From CAVRUF01 sp963716005 (GTDB lineage: Bacteria; Actinomycetota; Thermoleophilia; Gaiellales; Gaiellaceae): a stretch of DNA of 64,000 bases. Where the stretch lies: contig OY970285.1 of the NCBI GenBank assembly GCA_963716005.1, positions 1,116,001 through 1,180,000 of the forward strand, given 5' to 3'. Below, piece after piece: positions 31,901 to 39,905 of the stretch. The first letter of the stretch is position 1; each line of letters starts with the position of its first letter. Position numbers and translations under genes: made by a program. Under the pieces are notes generated by a model. The model had not been told where the DNA came from, did no database searches, and saw only the letters and a list, made by a program, of their open reading frames with translations.

Positions 31901-32332
31901 ATGCCGGGCGAGACCAGGCTCGAAAGGCGCCTCGACCGCGCCGTCGACCGCGCGACTACACCGCGCGGCGCCGCCGTGCTGATCGCTGTCACGTCGATCG
32001 TGATGACGGTCCTGGCCGGATCCCTGATGACCGTCCTCGACCACGAGAACTACCCGACGATCGGTCTGGGGCTGTGGTGGGCCGTCCAGACCGTGACGAC
32101 GGTCGGGTACGGCGACGCAGTGCCGACCACCGTCGCCGGACGGTCGCTCGCCTCGCTGGTCATGCTCTTCGGGATCGGCTTCCTCACGGTGATCACCGCT
32201 GCGATCACCAGCACCTTCGTCGCGCGCACGCGGGCCCAGTCGGGACCGACGGCAGAACAGTTCGACCGGATGGACGAGCGGCTGGAACGAATCGAAGCGG
32301 CGCTGGGGAGCTCCCCGGCAGATTCGTCGTAG
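31901..32332 (+). CDS. Two-helix potassium channel
   Basis: A 143-residue membrane protein with two transmembrane helices (AVLIAVTSIVMTVLAGSLMT; SLVMLFGIGFLTVITAAITS) around a pore loop with the selectivity filter TVGYGD in WWAVQTVTTVGYGDAVPTTV. The C-terminal DRMDERLERIEAAL is a coiled coil that may help tetramer assembly. It has no regulatory RCK domain. Start ATG 31901. The phospholipase D-like gene follows 17 bases later on the same strand, so they may be co-transcribed; a functional link is not known. Confidence 0.9.
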   Translation: MPGETRLERRLDRAVDRATTPRGAAVLIAVTSIVMTVLAGSLMTVLDHENYPTIGLGLWWAVQTVTTVGYGDAVPTTVAGRSLASLVMLFGIGFLTVITAAITSTFVARTRAQSGPTAEQFDRMDERLERIEAALGSSPADSS

Positions 32333-32349
32333 TCGAGCCCCGGTAGAGG

Positions 32350-33573
32350 ATGATGGGACTCGAAGTGACCCCCGAAGGAACCATGCAGGAGCGCGCCGAG
32401 CGGATCCTCGGCAGCCCTGCCGAGCTCCGAGCGCTCGCGCTGGCGTTCGACGAGAGCACGGCCTCGTCCGCGGAGGTACTCGTCGAGGGCGCCTCGTTCT
32501 ACCCGCCGATGCTCGCCGACATCGCCGCCGCCGCGTCCTCGGTGCACATCAACCAGTTCGGCTTCCGGCCGGGGATCGTCGGCGACGTCTTCGCCGAAGC
32601 GCTGATCGCGAAGGCGAAGGAGGGCATTCCGGTCCGGCTCGTCGTCGACCGGCAGGGCTCCGACCCGGAGCGGAGCTCGAAGGAGTTCTACGACCGGCTC
32701 ACGTCGGCCGGCATCCAGATCTGCGTCGTGCGGGCGACCCGTCCGCGGGCGCCCGTCGGCCCTCTCGGCACCGGCGGGAAAACGGGCTGGAACCTCCGCG
32801 GGCTCGGGCACATCGACCACCGCAAGTTCGTGATCGTCGACGGCCGCATCGGGTGGGTCGGAGGAGCCGGGATCGAGGATCACTTCCAGGACGGCCGCTT
32901 CCACGACCTCTTCGTTCGCGTCGAAGGCCCGGTCGTCGCACAGCTTCAGCTCGTCTTCCTGGCGAGCCTCCACTGGCTTCGCGGGGAGATCGACCCGGCT
33001 GAGCTCGACTCGCTCTTCCCCTCACTGGACGGCGGCGCGGATCCGATCGCGGTGCGCGTCCTGCACAACGCTCCCGGCCGGTACCGGCCGATCACCGACG
33101 CGATCTCACGGGTGCTCGACGGCGCAGCGGAGACGCTGGACATCGTCAACCCGTACGTCACGGACCGCGGGATGATCAAGCGGATCGAGCGAGCCGCGCG
33201 GCGCGGCGTCCGGGTCCGCCTCTTCGTTCCAGCGAACGCGAACAACTGGGCGTGCGCCGGGGCGCAGCAGCACCACCACGCGAAGCTCCTGGACGCGGGC
33301 GTGCGCATCCTCGACTACCCGGCGATGCTGCACGCGAAGGCGTTCGTCCGAGACGGCGAGGAGCTCCTCGCGGGGACGTGCAACCTCGAGGCCTGGAGCC
33401 TCAAGCGCTTCTTCGAGATCGACCTTCAGATCCTGTCGCCGGAGGTCTGCGCGCAGTTCGACGAGAGGTTCAGCGCTCCCGCCGAGGCGGTGTCCACTCC
33501 GGGACGCCCGCTGACCGGACGGAAGGAGCGCGCCCGTGGCGCCGCGCTCGCGGTGATCTCGCCGCTGCTCTGA
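32350..33573 (+). CDS. Phospholipase D-like / cardiolipin synthase-like protein
   Basis: A 407-residue protein with two PLD active-site motifs. The first is in HIDHRKFVIVDGRIGWVGG (HxK plus GG), and the second in MLHAKAFVRDGEELLAGTCN (HxK). It belongs to the cardiolipin synthase-like group and probably transfers or hydrolyses phosphatidyl groups. The usual N-terminal membrane helices of cardiolipin synthase are missing, so it may be a soluble or peripheral enzyme. The start is ambiguous between ATG 32350 and a later ATG at 32383. It sits 17 bases after the K+ channel gene. Confidence 0.85.
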   Translation: MMGLEVTPEGTMQERAERILGSPAELRALALAFDESTASSAEVLVEGASFYPPMLADIAAAASSVHINQFGFRPGIVGDVFAEALIAKAKEGIPVRLVVDRQGSDPERSSKEFYDRLTSAGIQICVVRATRPRAPVGPLGTGGKTGWNLRGLGHIDHRKFVIVDGRIGWVGGAGIEDHFQDGRFHDLFVRVEGPVVAQLQLVFLASLHWLRGEIDPAELDSLFPSLDGGADPIAVRVLHNAPGRYRPITDAISRVLDGAAETLDIVNPYVTDRGMIKRIERAARRGVRVRLFVPANANNWACAGAQQHHHAKLLDAGVRILDYPAMLHAKAFVRDGEELLAGTCNLEAWSLKRFFEIDLQILSPEVCAQFDERFSAPAEAVSTPGRPLTGRKERARGAALAVISPLL

Positions 33574-33610
33574 ACCCGACCCGAGTCACATCGCCGGGCT
33601 AGCCGCACTC

Positions 33611-33645
33611 GATTCTCCCGCGGGCCGGGCGAGGATCGGAGAATC
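33611..33645 (+). terminator. Possible terminator after the PLD gene
   Basis: GATTCTCC at 33611-33618 pairs with GGAGAATC at 33638-33645, a perfect eight-base stem with a 19-base GC-rich loop, 38 bases past the stop codon. There is no T run, so it may instead be a structural or binding element. Confidence 0.4.
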
Positions 33646-33784
33646 CCGCCTGAAGCCCCACACGGCGGCATAGATGCCGAGCGACAGCTCCCACAGGAAC
33701 TCGGGGTAAATGCTGGCACTTGCAGGCAAAGCGCGCTACGTTCTCCCACTGCGGCTTCAAACGCTCCGAGGACAAGGAGGGACA

Positions 33785-34765
33785 ATGCCAGCTGCCGCTC
33801 GCAGGCCACTTCGCGTTATATCGTTGCTCGCGCTCGTAGCGGCGCTCGCTGTCTACGCGGGTGCGAGCGCGAATGGCGCCAGCGCCACGACGGGCTCGGC
33901 CCCCGACTTCAGCATCTGCAACCCGCTCGCCAACGAAGGGGATGAGATCTTCAACGCCCTAGGGGCGTTCGCAGGACCCGACGCCGCCGCGCGCGCCGGG
34001 AGCGGCGGGAGCGGCGGCGAACCCGCTCTGAACGAGCTTCACCAGGATCTTCCGGCCGGCGCCAAAGGCAAGGCCGGGCAGAACTTCAAGGCCACGGTGC
34101 CGGTGCACTTCCACGTCGTTACCGACGGAAGCATCGGAGCGGTCACCCAGGCGCAGATCGATGCCCAGATCGCCGTCCTGAACAACACATTTGGCGGCGG
34201 CGAAGGCGGTTACAACACGAAGTTCACGTTCGTGCTCGCGTCAGTCGACCGCACGGACAACGCCTACTGGTTCTACGGAAGCATCGGCGGAGCTGAGCAC
34301 GCGATGAAGAAGGCGCTCCACCGAGGCGGAGCAGGCGTGCTCAACTGGTACTCGACCACGGCCGGCCCTTACCTGGGCTGGGCCTACCTGCCGTCCTCGT
34401 CCAAGGCGCGGCCCTGGATCGACGGCGTCGTCGTCGACTGGGAATCCATGCTCGGGACGTCCACGACGTACGCGGGCCGGTACGACCAGGGCGAGACCGG
34501 GACGCACGAGGTCGGCCACTGGCTGAACCTCGAGCACACGTTCTACCGCGGCTGCTCGGCCCACGGCGACTTCGTGGCTGATACGCCGCCCCAGAAGACC
34601 CCGACGAACGGGTGCCCGGAAGGCGCGGACACGTGCAAGGAACCGGGGCTCGACCCGATCCACAACTACATGGACTACTCCTACGACGCCTGCTACACCG
34701 AGTTCACGAAGGGCCAGGCTCAGCGCATGCGCGACGCGTGGCTTTTCTACCGCGCAGGCAGATGA
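33785..34765 (+). CDS. Secreted M43-type metalloprotease
   Basis: A 326-residue exported zinc metalloprotease of the M43 (cytophagalysin/pappalysin) family. A signal peptide (RVISLLALVAALAVYAGASA) is followed by a pro-region, then the catalytic domain: zinc site HEVGHWLNLEH (HExxH with the third His), the Met-turn in HNYMDYSYDACYT, and conserved cysteines around GCSAHGDF, GCPEGADTC and DACYTEF. The last zinc ligand and calcium-type loops match the family. The start is ATG 33785 with GGAGGG upstream. It is monocistronic, followed by a strong terminator. The target is unknown; secreted nutrient-scavenging or cell-envelope processing are plausible. Confidence 0.9.
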   Translation: MPAAARRPLRVISLLALVAALAVYAGASANGASATTGSAPDFSICNPLANEGDEIFNALGAFAGPDAAARAGSGGSGGEPALNELHQDLPAGAKGKAGQNFKATVPVHFHVVTDGSIGAVTQAQIDAQIAVLNNTFGGGEGGYNTKFTFVLASVDRTDNAYWFYGSIGGAEHAMKKALHRGGAGVLNWYSTTAGPYLGWAYLPSSSKARPWIDGVVVDWESMLGTSTTYAGRYDQGETGTHEVGHWLNLEHTFYRGCSAHGDFVADTPPQKTPTNGCPEGADTCKEPGLDPIHNYMDYSYDACYTEFTKGQAQRMRDAWLFYRAGR

Positions 34766-34779
34766 CCTAGGGCTGCGAA

Positions 34780-34805
34780 GCGGGCCGGCGGAAACGCCGG
34801 CCCGC
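34780..34805 (+). terminator. Terminator after the M43 protease
   Basis: GCGGGCCGGCG-GAAA-CGCCGGCCCGC, an 11-base perfect stem with a stable GAAA tetraloop, 14 bases after the stop codon. A short GTTCGTG tail follows. Confidence 0.75.
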
Positions 34806-34968
34806 GTTCGTGCTCACGGCGTGCTCGGCCACGGATAGAGGCCAGGTGCAGCAGGCTCGGATCCACGGCACGAATCTAGCTTCGCTCCACGACCAGCACC
34901 TGACTAGAACCTGACTATCGAAGGGGTCGTGGAGCGGCTGCTCGACACGATCCCGCATGGTTCCTGGA

Positions 34969-35041
34969 AGCGGATGATGGGACTCGAACCCACGACCTTC
35001 TGCATGGCAAGCAGACGCTCTACCAACTGAGCTACATCCGC
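34969..35041 (-). tRNA. trnG: tRNA-Gly (GCC)
   Basis: A 73-base cloverleaf: acceptor GCGGATG pairing with CATCCGC, D arm GCTC...GAGC, anticodon stem TCTGC/GCAGA with loop TTGCCAT (anticodon GCC), and T arm GTGGG-TTCGAGT-CCCAT. The discriminator is U, normal for glycine. The CCA end is not encoded. The RNase H gene ends 14 bases upstream. Confidence 0.96.
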
Positions 35042-35055
35042 GTAGCTCTCCGAGT

Positions 35056-35457
35056 CTAGCCGAGTGCGTCGAGCGCTTCGTTCACAAGCTGGTCGGCGAG
35101 CTCGTTGTGCTCGCGGCGCACGGACGTGTAGTGGACGCGGCCCACGCGGCGGGCGTTGCGCGCGGCCTCGATGGAGAGATCCTGGAGCGCGGCGTTCTTG
35201 ATCTTGTAGACGCCCGTCATCTGCTTCACGAGGAGCTCGGAGTCGGAGACGACCTCCACGTCGTCGAGGCCGAGCTCGGCGGCGCGGGCCAGGCCGGCGA
35301 CGAGGGCCGAGTACTCGGCCACGTTGTTCGTCGCCTGGCCGATCGCCTTGCCCTCCGCGGCGAGCACCGTTCCGTCTTCGGCCTCGATCACGAAGCCGTA
35401 CGCCGCGGGCCCGGGGTTGCCGCGCGCGCCGCCGTCGGTGAAGAGCTTCGCCCTCAC
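35056..35457 (-). CDS. RNase HI-type protein
   Basis: A 133-residue RNase H-fold protein with the four acidic catalytic positions: Asp in LFTDGGARGNPGPAAYG, Glu in NNVAEYSALVAGL, Asp in VVSDSELLVKQM, and a late Asp in ELADQLVNEAL. It hydrolyses the RNA of RNA/DNA hybrids or acts on related substrates. Length and the lack of the basic protrusion fit the archaeal/actinobacterial RnhA-like group often fused to other domains. The GTG start at 35457 overlaps the stop of the upstream Nif3-like gene. An RNase HII is also encoded at 54238, so this is a second hybrid nuclease. Confidence 0.88.
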   Translation of the reverse strand: MRAKLFTDGGARGNPGPAAYGFVIEAEDGTVLAAEGKAIGQATNNVAEYSALVAGLARAAELGLDDVEVVSDSELLVKQMTGVYKIKNAALQDLSIEAARNARRVGRVHYTSVRREHNELADQLVNEALDALG

Positions 35458-35762
35458 AGCAACGCGTAGATGTCGTACGCGGGTTCCTCGTACGGATGCG
35501 CGGCCTTGAGCGCCGCGACCACCTCGTCCTGGCGCTCCTCCGGGAACACGGTCTCGAGCCGTACCTCCGAGACGCGCTGCTCTCGCCCGGCCTCGCCGAT
35601 CTGCGGGTCGCTCCCCTCGCCGCCGAAGAACGTGCCCGTTCCGAGCGTGTACCAGGAGCAGCGCTCGTAGTTCCCGATCCTCCCCGCGCCCGCCGCGAAC
35701 AGCGCTTCCCGCACCGGGTCGACGGCCTCACGCGGAACGAAGACGACGAGCTTGCGGTTCAC
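35454..35762 (-). CDS. Stand-alone Nif3/YqfO-type CutA-like domain protein
   Basis: A 102-residue protein with the sequence KLVVFVPREAVDPVREALFA, AGAGRIGNYERCSWYTLGTG, and AAHPYEEPAYDIYAL at the end. This is the CutA/PII-like domain that sits as an insertion in many Nif3 (DUF34) metal proteins, here as a free gene. It probably forms a trimer and binds a small ligand; no function is established. The GTG start at 35762 overlaps the ALDH stop and its own stop overlaps the RNase H start, so the three are coupled. The role of this unit is not obvious from its parts. Confidence 0.75.
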   Translation of the reverse strand: MNRKLVVFVPREAVDPVREALFAAGAGRIGNYERCSWYTLGTGTFFGGEGSDPQIGEAGREQRVSEVRLETVFPEERQDEVVAALKAAHPYEEPAYDIYALL

Positions 35763-37255
35763 GCGTTGTCGATCTGCGCGCGCTGGAGCTTGCCGGAGTA
35801 GTCGACGTAGACGGACTTCCACTCGGTGTAGAAGTCGAGCGCCGCCTGGCCCGCCTCGCGGTGGCCGTTGCCGGTGTCCTTCACCCCGCCGAACGGGAGA
35901 TGCACCTCGGCGCCGGTCGTGCCGGCGTTGATGTACGTGATCCCGGTTTTCAGGTCGCGGATCGCCCGGAACGCCTTGTTGACGTCGCGCGTGAAGATCG
36001 ACGACGAGAGGCCGTAACGGACACCGTTCGACACTCGGATCGCCTCGTCCACGTCGCTCGCCCGGATGAGCGAGACCGACGGGCCGAAGATCTCCTCCTG
36101 GGCGATGCGCATGCCGGGGTCGACCTCGCTGAACACGGTCGGGCGGTAGAAGAAGCCCTTGTCGAGGCCGTTCTCGGTGGCGATCTCGCCCCCCGCGAGC
36201 AGCTCGGCGCCCTCGCCCTTCCCGATCTCGGTGTACGAGTGGATCTTGTCGAGCGCGGCCCGGTTGATGACCGGCCCGACATCCGTGGCGTCGTCGAGAC
36301 CGTCTCCCAGGGTCATGGCCTGCGCCCGCTCGGCGAGGCGCGAAGCGAGCTCGTCGTAGACCTTCGCGGTCGCGATCACGCGCGAGGCGGCGGTGCAGCG
36401 CTGGCCCGACGTGCCGAACGCGGACCAGAGGATCCCGTCGAGTGCGAGGTCGAGGTCGGCGTCGTCCATCACGATCACGGCGTTCTTGCCGCCCAGCTCG
36501 AGGTGGACGTTCTTGAGGAACGGACCGGCGTTCGTCTGTACCTGCGCTCCCACGTCGCGCGAGCCGGTGAACGAGATGAGCGGCACGTCCGGATGCTGGA
36601 CGAGGTGCTCGCCGACCGTCTTCCCCGCGCCGTGGACGATGTTGAGGACGCCCGGCGGCAGACCCGCTTCCTCGAAGATCTCGACGAACAGCTCGGCGAG
36701 GAGCGGCGTGTCGCCCGCCGGCTTGAAGACGACCGTGTTTCCGCAGACGATGGCGGGCGCGATCTTCCAGCTCGGGATGGCGATCGGGAAGTTCCACGGG
36801 GTGATCGCGCCGACGACGCCGACCGGGTTGCGGGTCGACATCATGAACTTGTCGGGAAGCTCCGACGGGGTCGTGTGGCCGAACATGCGACGGCCTTCTC
36901 CCGCCATGTAATACGTCATGTCGATCGCTTCCTGGACGTCGCCGGCGGCCTCGGCGCGCACCTTCCCCATCTCGCGCACCATCTGCTCGGTCAGCTCGTC
37001 CTTGCGCTCCTCGAACGTGCGCGCGACGCGGAAGAGGAGCTCGCCGCGCTTGGGCGCCGGCACGAGGCGCCAGTCGACGTAGGCGGCCTTCGCGGCCTCG
37101 ATCGCGCGCTCCATGTCCTCGGTTCCGGAGAGCGGAAAGATGCCGAGCACGTCTCCGTTCGCCGGGTTGGTCGTCTCGAATGTCTCGCCGCCGGCAGCGT
37201 CAACCCACTCGCCGCCGATGTAGTTCCGGTACGTCTTCGCGCTCGTCGTCGCCAT
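35759..37255 (-). CDS. NAD(P)-dependent aldehyde dehydrogenase
   Basis: A 498-residue ALDH, intact. It has the NAD-binding TPWNFPIAIPSWKIAPAI stretch, the FTGSRDVG motif, the general-base Glu in LELGGKNAVIV, and the catalytic Cys in FGTSGQRCTAASR; the C-terminal PFGGVKDTGNGHREAG is typical. It resembles succinate-semialdehyde, alpha-aminoadipate-semialdehyde and related enzymes, so the substrate is open. It starts a coupled unit with the Nif3-like and RNase H genes. The start ATG at 37255 has a clear start region upstream with GGGAGCG near -5. Confidence 0.93.
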   Translation of the reverse strand: MATTSAKTYRNYIGGEWVDAAGGETFETTNPANGDVLGIFPLSGTEDMERAIEAAKAAYVDWRLVPAPKRGELLFRVARTFEERKDELTEQMVREMGKVRAEAAGDVQEAIDMTYYMAGEGRRMFGHTTPSELPDKFMMSTRNPVGVVGAITPWNFPIAIPSWKIAPAIVCGNTVVFKPAGDTPLLAELFVEIFEEAGLPPGVLNIVHGAGKTVGEHLVQHPDVPLISFTGSRDVGAQVQTNAGPFLKNVHLELGGKNAVIVMDDADLDLALDGILWSAFGTSGQRCTAASRVIATAKVYDELASRLAERAQAMTLGDGLDDATDVGPVINRAALDKIHSYTEIGKGEGAELLAGGEIATENGLDKGFFYRPTVFSEVDPGMRIAQEEIFGPSVSLIRASDVDEAIRVSNGVRYGLSSSIFTRDVNKAFRAIRDLKTGITYINAGTTGAEVHLPFGGVKDTGNGHREAGQAALDFYTEWKSVYVDYSGKLQRAQIDNA

Positions 37256-37301
37256 CGCTCCCTTTCGTCGCTTCGCCGGGAGCGATTCTACGAGCGGGCG
37301 G

Positions 37302-38878
37302 CTAGGTGCGGCGCCAGGAGGCGGTGGCCGGAGAGGGATCCTTGTTCCCGGCCCGGTCGATCGCGTAGACGCTCAGCTTGTGCTTGCCCTTCGAGAGGTT
37401 CTTGAAGGACTTCGACGCCGGGCAAGCGGCCCACGCCTTCTTGTCGAGCTTGCACATGAACTTCGAGCCGGCCTCCGAGGACTTGAACTTGAACGCGGCC
37501 GTCGCCGAGGACGTCGTCGCGGGCGGCTTCTTCGTGAACGACGTGTTCGGCTTCGTGACGTCGACCGTCCAGCTGTAGCTCGCGGGGCTCGCGTCGGTGT
37601 TGTGCGCGGCGTCCTCCGCGTAGACGAGGAGCGTGTGCGAGCCGGTGGCCAGGTTCGTGTAGACCGGCGCCGTGCACTCGGCGTACGCGCCGCCGTCGAG
37701 CTTGCAGTGGAACGTCGAGCCGAGCTCGTTGGACGAGAACGTGAACGTTGCGGACTTCTGGTTCGTGAAGGCCGTCGGCTTGCCGACGATCGACGTGTTC
37801 GGGGCGGTCCCGTCGACGCCGCCGGGCCGCACGAAGGTCTGGACGACGCCGCAGACCTCAGGCGCCGCACCGGTCGGGTCGTAGCAGACGCGGTACTGAT
37901 ACGTCGTTCCCGGAGTTAGAGACCACGGCTGTTCGATCTTCCACGAGCCTGCGGGAACCGCCGATGCGACGGTTCTGAAATCGGCGACGAAGGGCCCGCT
38001 CGTGCCAACCCGGATATCCGTGTAGATGTTGCCCGAGGTCCCTCGGTGTAGACGTAGCCCGCAGTGGCCCAGTTGTAGGTCGGATCCGGCCCAGGCGTAG
38101 TTGTTCGGTGTCGGGTAATCCACGTACGGAGTCGGCGCGGGAGGCGGGCTCGCGGCCTGCTTCACGGAGACGCCCTGCACCGGGAAGACCCAGGGGCTGT
38201 TCCAGCCGTCGATCATCCAGGTCCCGGCAAAGAGACACGCGGGGCAGCCGGTCGAGCCGCCCGTGATCAGCCCGTTTAGCGGCTGGGTCGTCTTCACCGG
38301 GATCCAGATCTCGAAGAGCGAGCCGAACGCCGACGGCCACGCGGTGGCGCCGACCGGGTCGAAGCTGAGGCCGCCGTAGAGACCCAACCGACGTCGGCGC
38401 CTGCGGGCAGCCGCTCGGGGACTCCGAGAAGTTGGTCTTGCGTCGGGCTCTTGTAGAAGCACCGGACCTTGTTCGTCGCCGTGACCGCGAGCGACGTGAA
38501 CGACGGAAGCTGGATCTCGGTATGGACGTAGGCGCCGCCGGTGCATGGATTTCCAGCGATGCCCCAGCCGACCTTGATGTAGTAGGTCTGGTTCACGACC
38601 GGGCTGACACCGACTTCGCCGAACCAGCCGACGTACGAACCGCCGAGTACCTCAACGAAGCCGGTTACGCAATTGATGGTCCACTCGTCGACCTTGGAGC
38701 CCTCGTGCCAGGTGGCCGCCGTCGCATGCCGGTCGGTGGAAAGGACCGACGGCACGAGCGCCTCCGTCTCGGCCGGCCCACCACCGACCGTCGCTTTCCC
38801 GGGCGTGATCGCAGCGTTCGCGGCACCCGCAAACGCGAGTGCGGCGACGACGAACAAGACCCCTAGTCGCGCAGCCAT
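37302..38878 (-). CDS. Secreted beta-repeat protein (several frame breaks)
   Basis: A secreted protein with signal peptide RLGVLFVVAALAFAGAANAA, an N-terminal domain (WTINCVTGFVEVLGGSYVGW), a central domain (YGGLSFDPVGATAWPSAFGS), and two C-terminal Ig-like repeats. Each repeat has the pattern PNTS...KSATFTFSS...GSTFHCKLDGG...CTAPVYTNLATGSHTL, and the second has the AACPASKSFKNLSKGKH variant. Such repeats occur on actinobacterial surface or adhesive proteins. The reading frame shifts near 38365-38385 and 38040-38080; all joints can be restored by removing single bases. It is a functional analogue of the repeat protein at 22547, with the same kind of local disruption. Confidence 0.6.
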
Positions 38879-38988
38879 CCCCTGGCAAGGTAGAACAGTC
38901 GGCGGCGGTTTACTAGGAGGGTCTGACGCAATGGCCCTCGTCCCTGGGGTGCGGCCCAGGGACTCAAGGGTTGTTTCGTCAAACCCGG

Positions 38989-39216
38989 CTAGGCCGCTTC
39001 GGGCGGCTCGGTGTCCGGGAAGGTTCCCGGGACCCGTCCGCGGCGGCGATCTCGCACCTGGCGCTTGCCTCCCAGGAACTGCCCGCCGGCCGTGCGCCGG
39101 TCCGGGCCCGTGCGCCGGTCGATGATGACCGTCACGTTGGGGTTGTCGGCGTAGTGCTCGACGAGCCGGTCGTAGAGCTCGTCCTTCAGCTCTGGGGGGA
39201 CAACGCAGTAGATCAC
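38989..39216 (-). CDS. Small conserved protein of unknown function
   Basis: A 75-residue protein beginning MIYCVVPPELKDELYDRLVE, then HYADNPNVTVIIDRRTGPDRR and a basic tail (GGKRQVRDRRRGRVPGTF). The regular DRR motifs and overall look suggest a conserved family of Thermoleophilia. A nucleotide- or RNA-binding role is only a guess. It lies 36 bases after the zinc-finger gene at 39253 and may be co-transcribed with it. No signal peptide or membrane segment is present. Confidence 0.6.
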   Translation of the reverse strand: MIYCVVPPELKDELYDRLVEHYADNPNVTVIIDRRTGPDRRTAGGQFLGGKRQVRDRRRGRVPGTFPDTEPPEAA

Positions 39217-39252
39217 CGTGGGCGAATCGTAGACCTCCGCCCGGTGGGGCGA

Positions 39253-39873
39253 CTAGAAGCGCGGGATATCCGGGCGCAGAAGTGTCTCGGGGTCGAAGCT
39301 CGCGTTCCAGTGGCGGAACCGCTCGCCGACCTCCTCGAGATCCTGGCCGCGCTCCTCGAGGCGCACCGGCTGCGACGAGTCGAAGACGACGCGGTACTGG
39401 TACCAGGAGATCTCCCAGGTGATCGTGATCACGATCTCGGGGATCGTCCCGGACAGCGGGATCATGCTCACGCGCGCCTCGCCGAGGCTCTTCGCCACGC
39501 CCGCAATCGTGCGGCTGTATGGGCTCTTGTTGAAGAGCTCGGCCGCCTCGACGAGGTGCTGCTCCTCCGGGGAAAGCCGTCGCAGGACGGGCTCCGACAC
39601 GACCGGCTCGGGCTCCGCCGGACGCGAGTCCAGCAGTCCGCCCAGCCCACCGAACCGGCGCTTACGCGGGCGCCGCGCCTCGTCGGCCATGAGCGGCTGC
39701 GTCGGGCTCCCCTCCTTCACCCAGCCCTGCTCGTTCGCGATCTCGATGCAGAGCGGGCACACGTCGACCCACAGCTCTCCGCCGGGGCTGTAGCGCGCCG
39801 AGCGCTCGCCCTGGAGGATCGTCCTCTCACAGACGGCGCAGACTCGGAAATCCTCCTGCCGCCGGATTTGCAT
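39253..39873 (-). CDS. Conserved zinc-ribbon protein of unknown function
   Basis: A 206-residue protein with an N-terminal zinc ribbon: FRVCAVCERTILQGE and, 30 residues on, VDVCPLCIEIANEQGW (two CxxC pairs). A basic linker (ARRPRKRRFGG) follows, then a conserved C-terminal domain (LFNKSPYSRTIAGVAKSLGEA, VVITITWEISWYQYRVVFD). It is similar to conserved proteins of Thermoleophilia with no known function. The gene lies in the same direction between the EF-G2-like gene and the small basic gene, suggesting a shared transcript. Its role may be regulatory. Confidence 0.65.
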   Translation of the reverse strand: MQIRRQEDFRVCAVCERTILQGERSARYSPGGELWVDVCPLCIEIANEQGWVKEGSPTQPLMADEARRPRKRRFGGLGGLLDSRPAEPEPVVSEPVLRRLSPEEQHLVEAAELFNKSPYSRTIAGVAKSLGEARVSMIPLSGTIPEIVITITWEISWYQYRVVFDSSQPVRLEERGQDLEEVGERFRHWNASFDPETLLRPDIPRF

Positions 39874-39905
39874 CAGCTTCGATCTGGATGACGGGTCCGA
39901 GGCAT

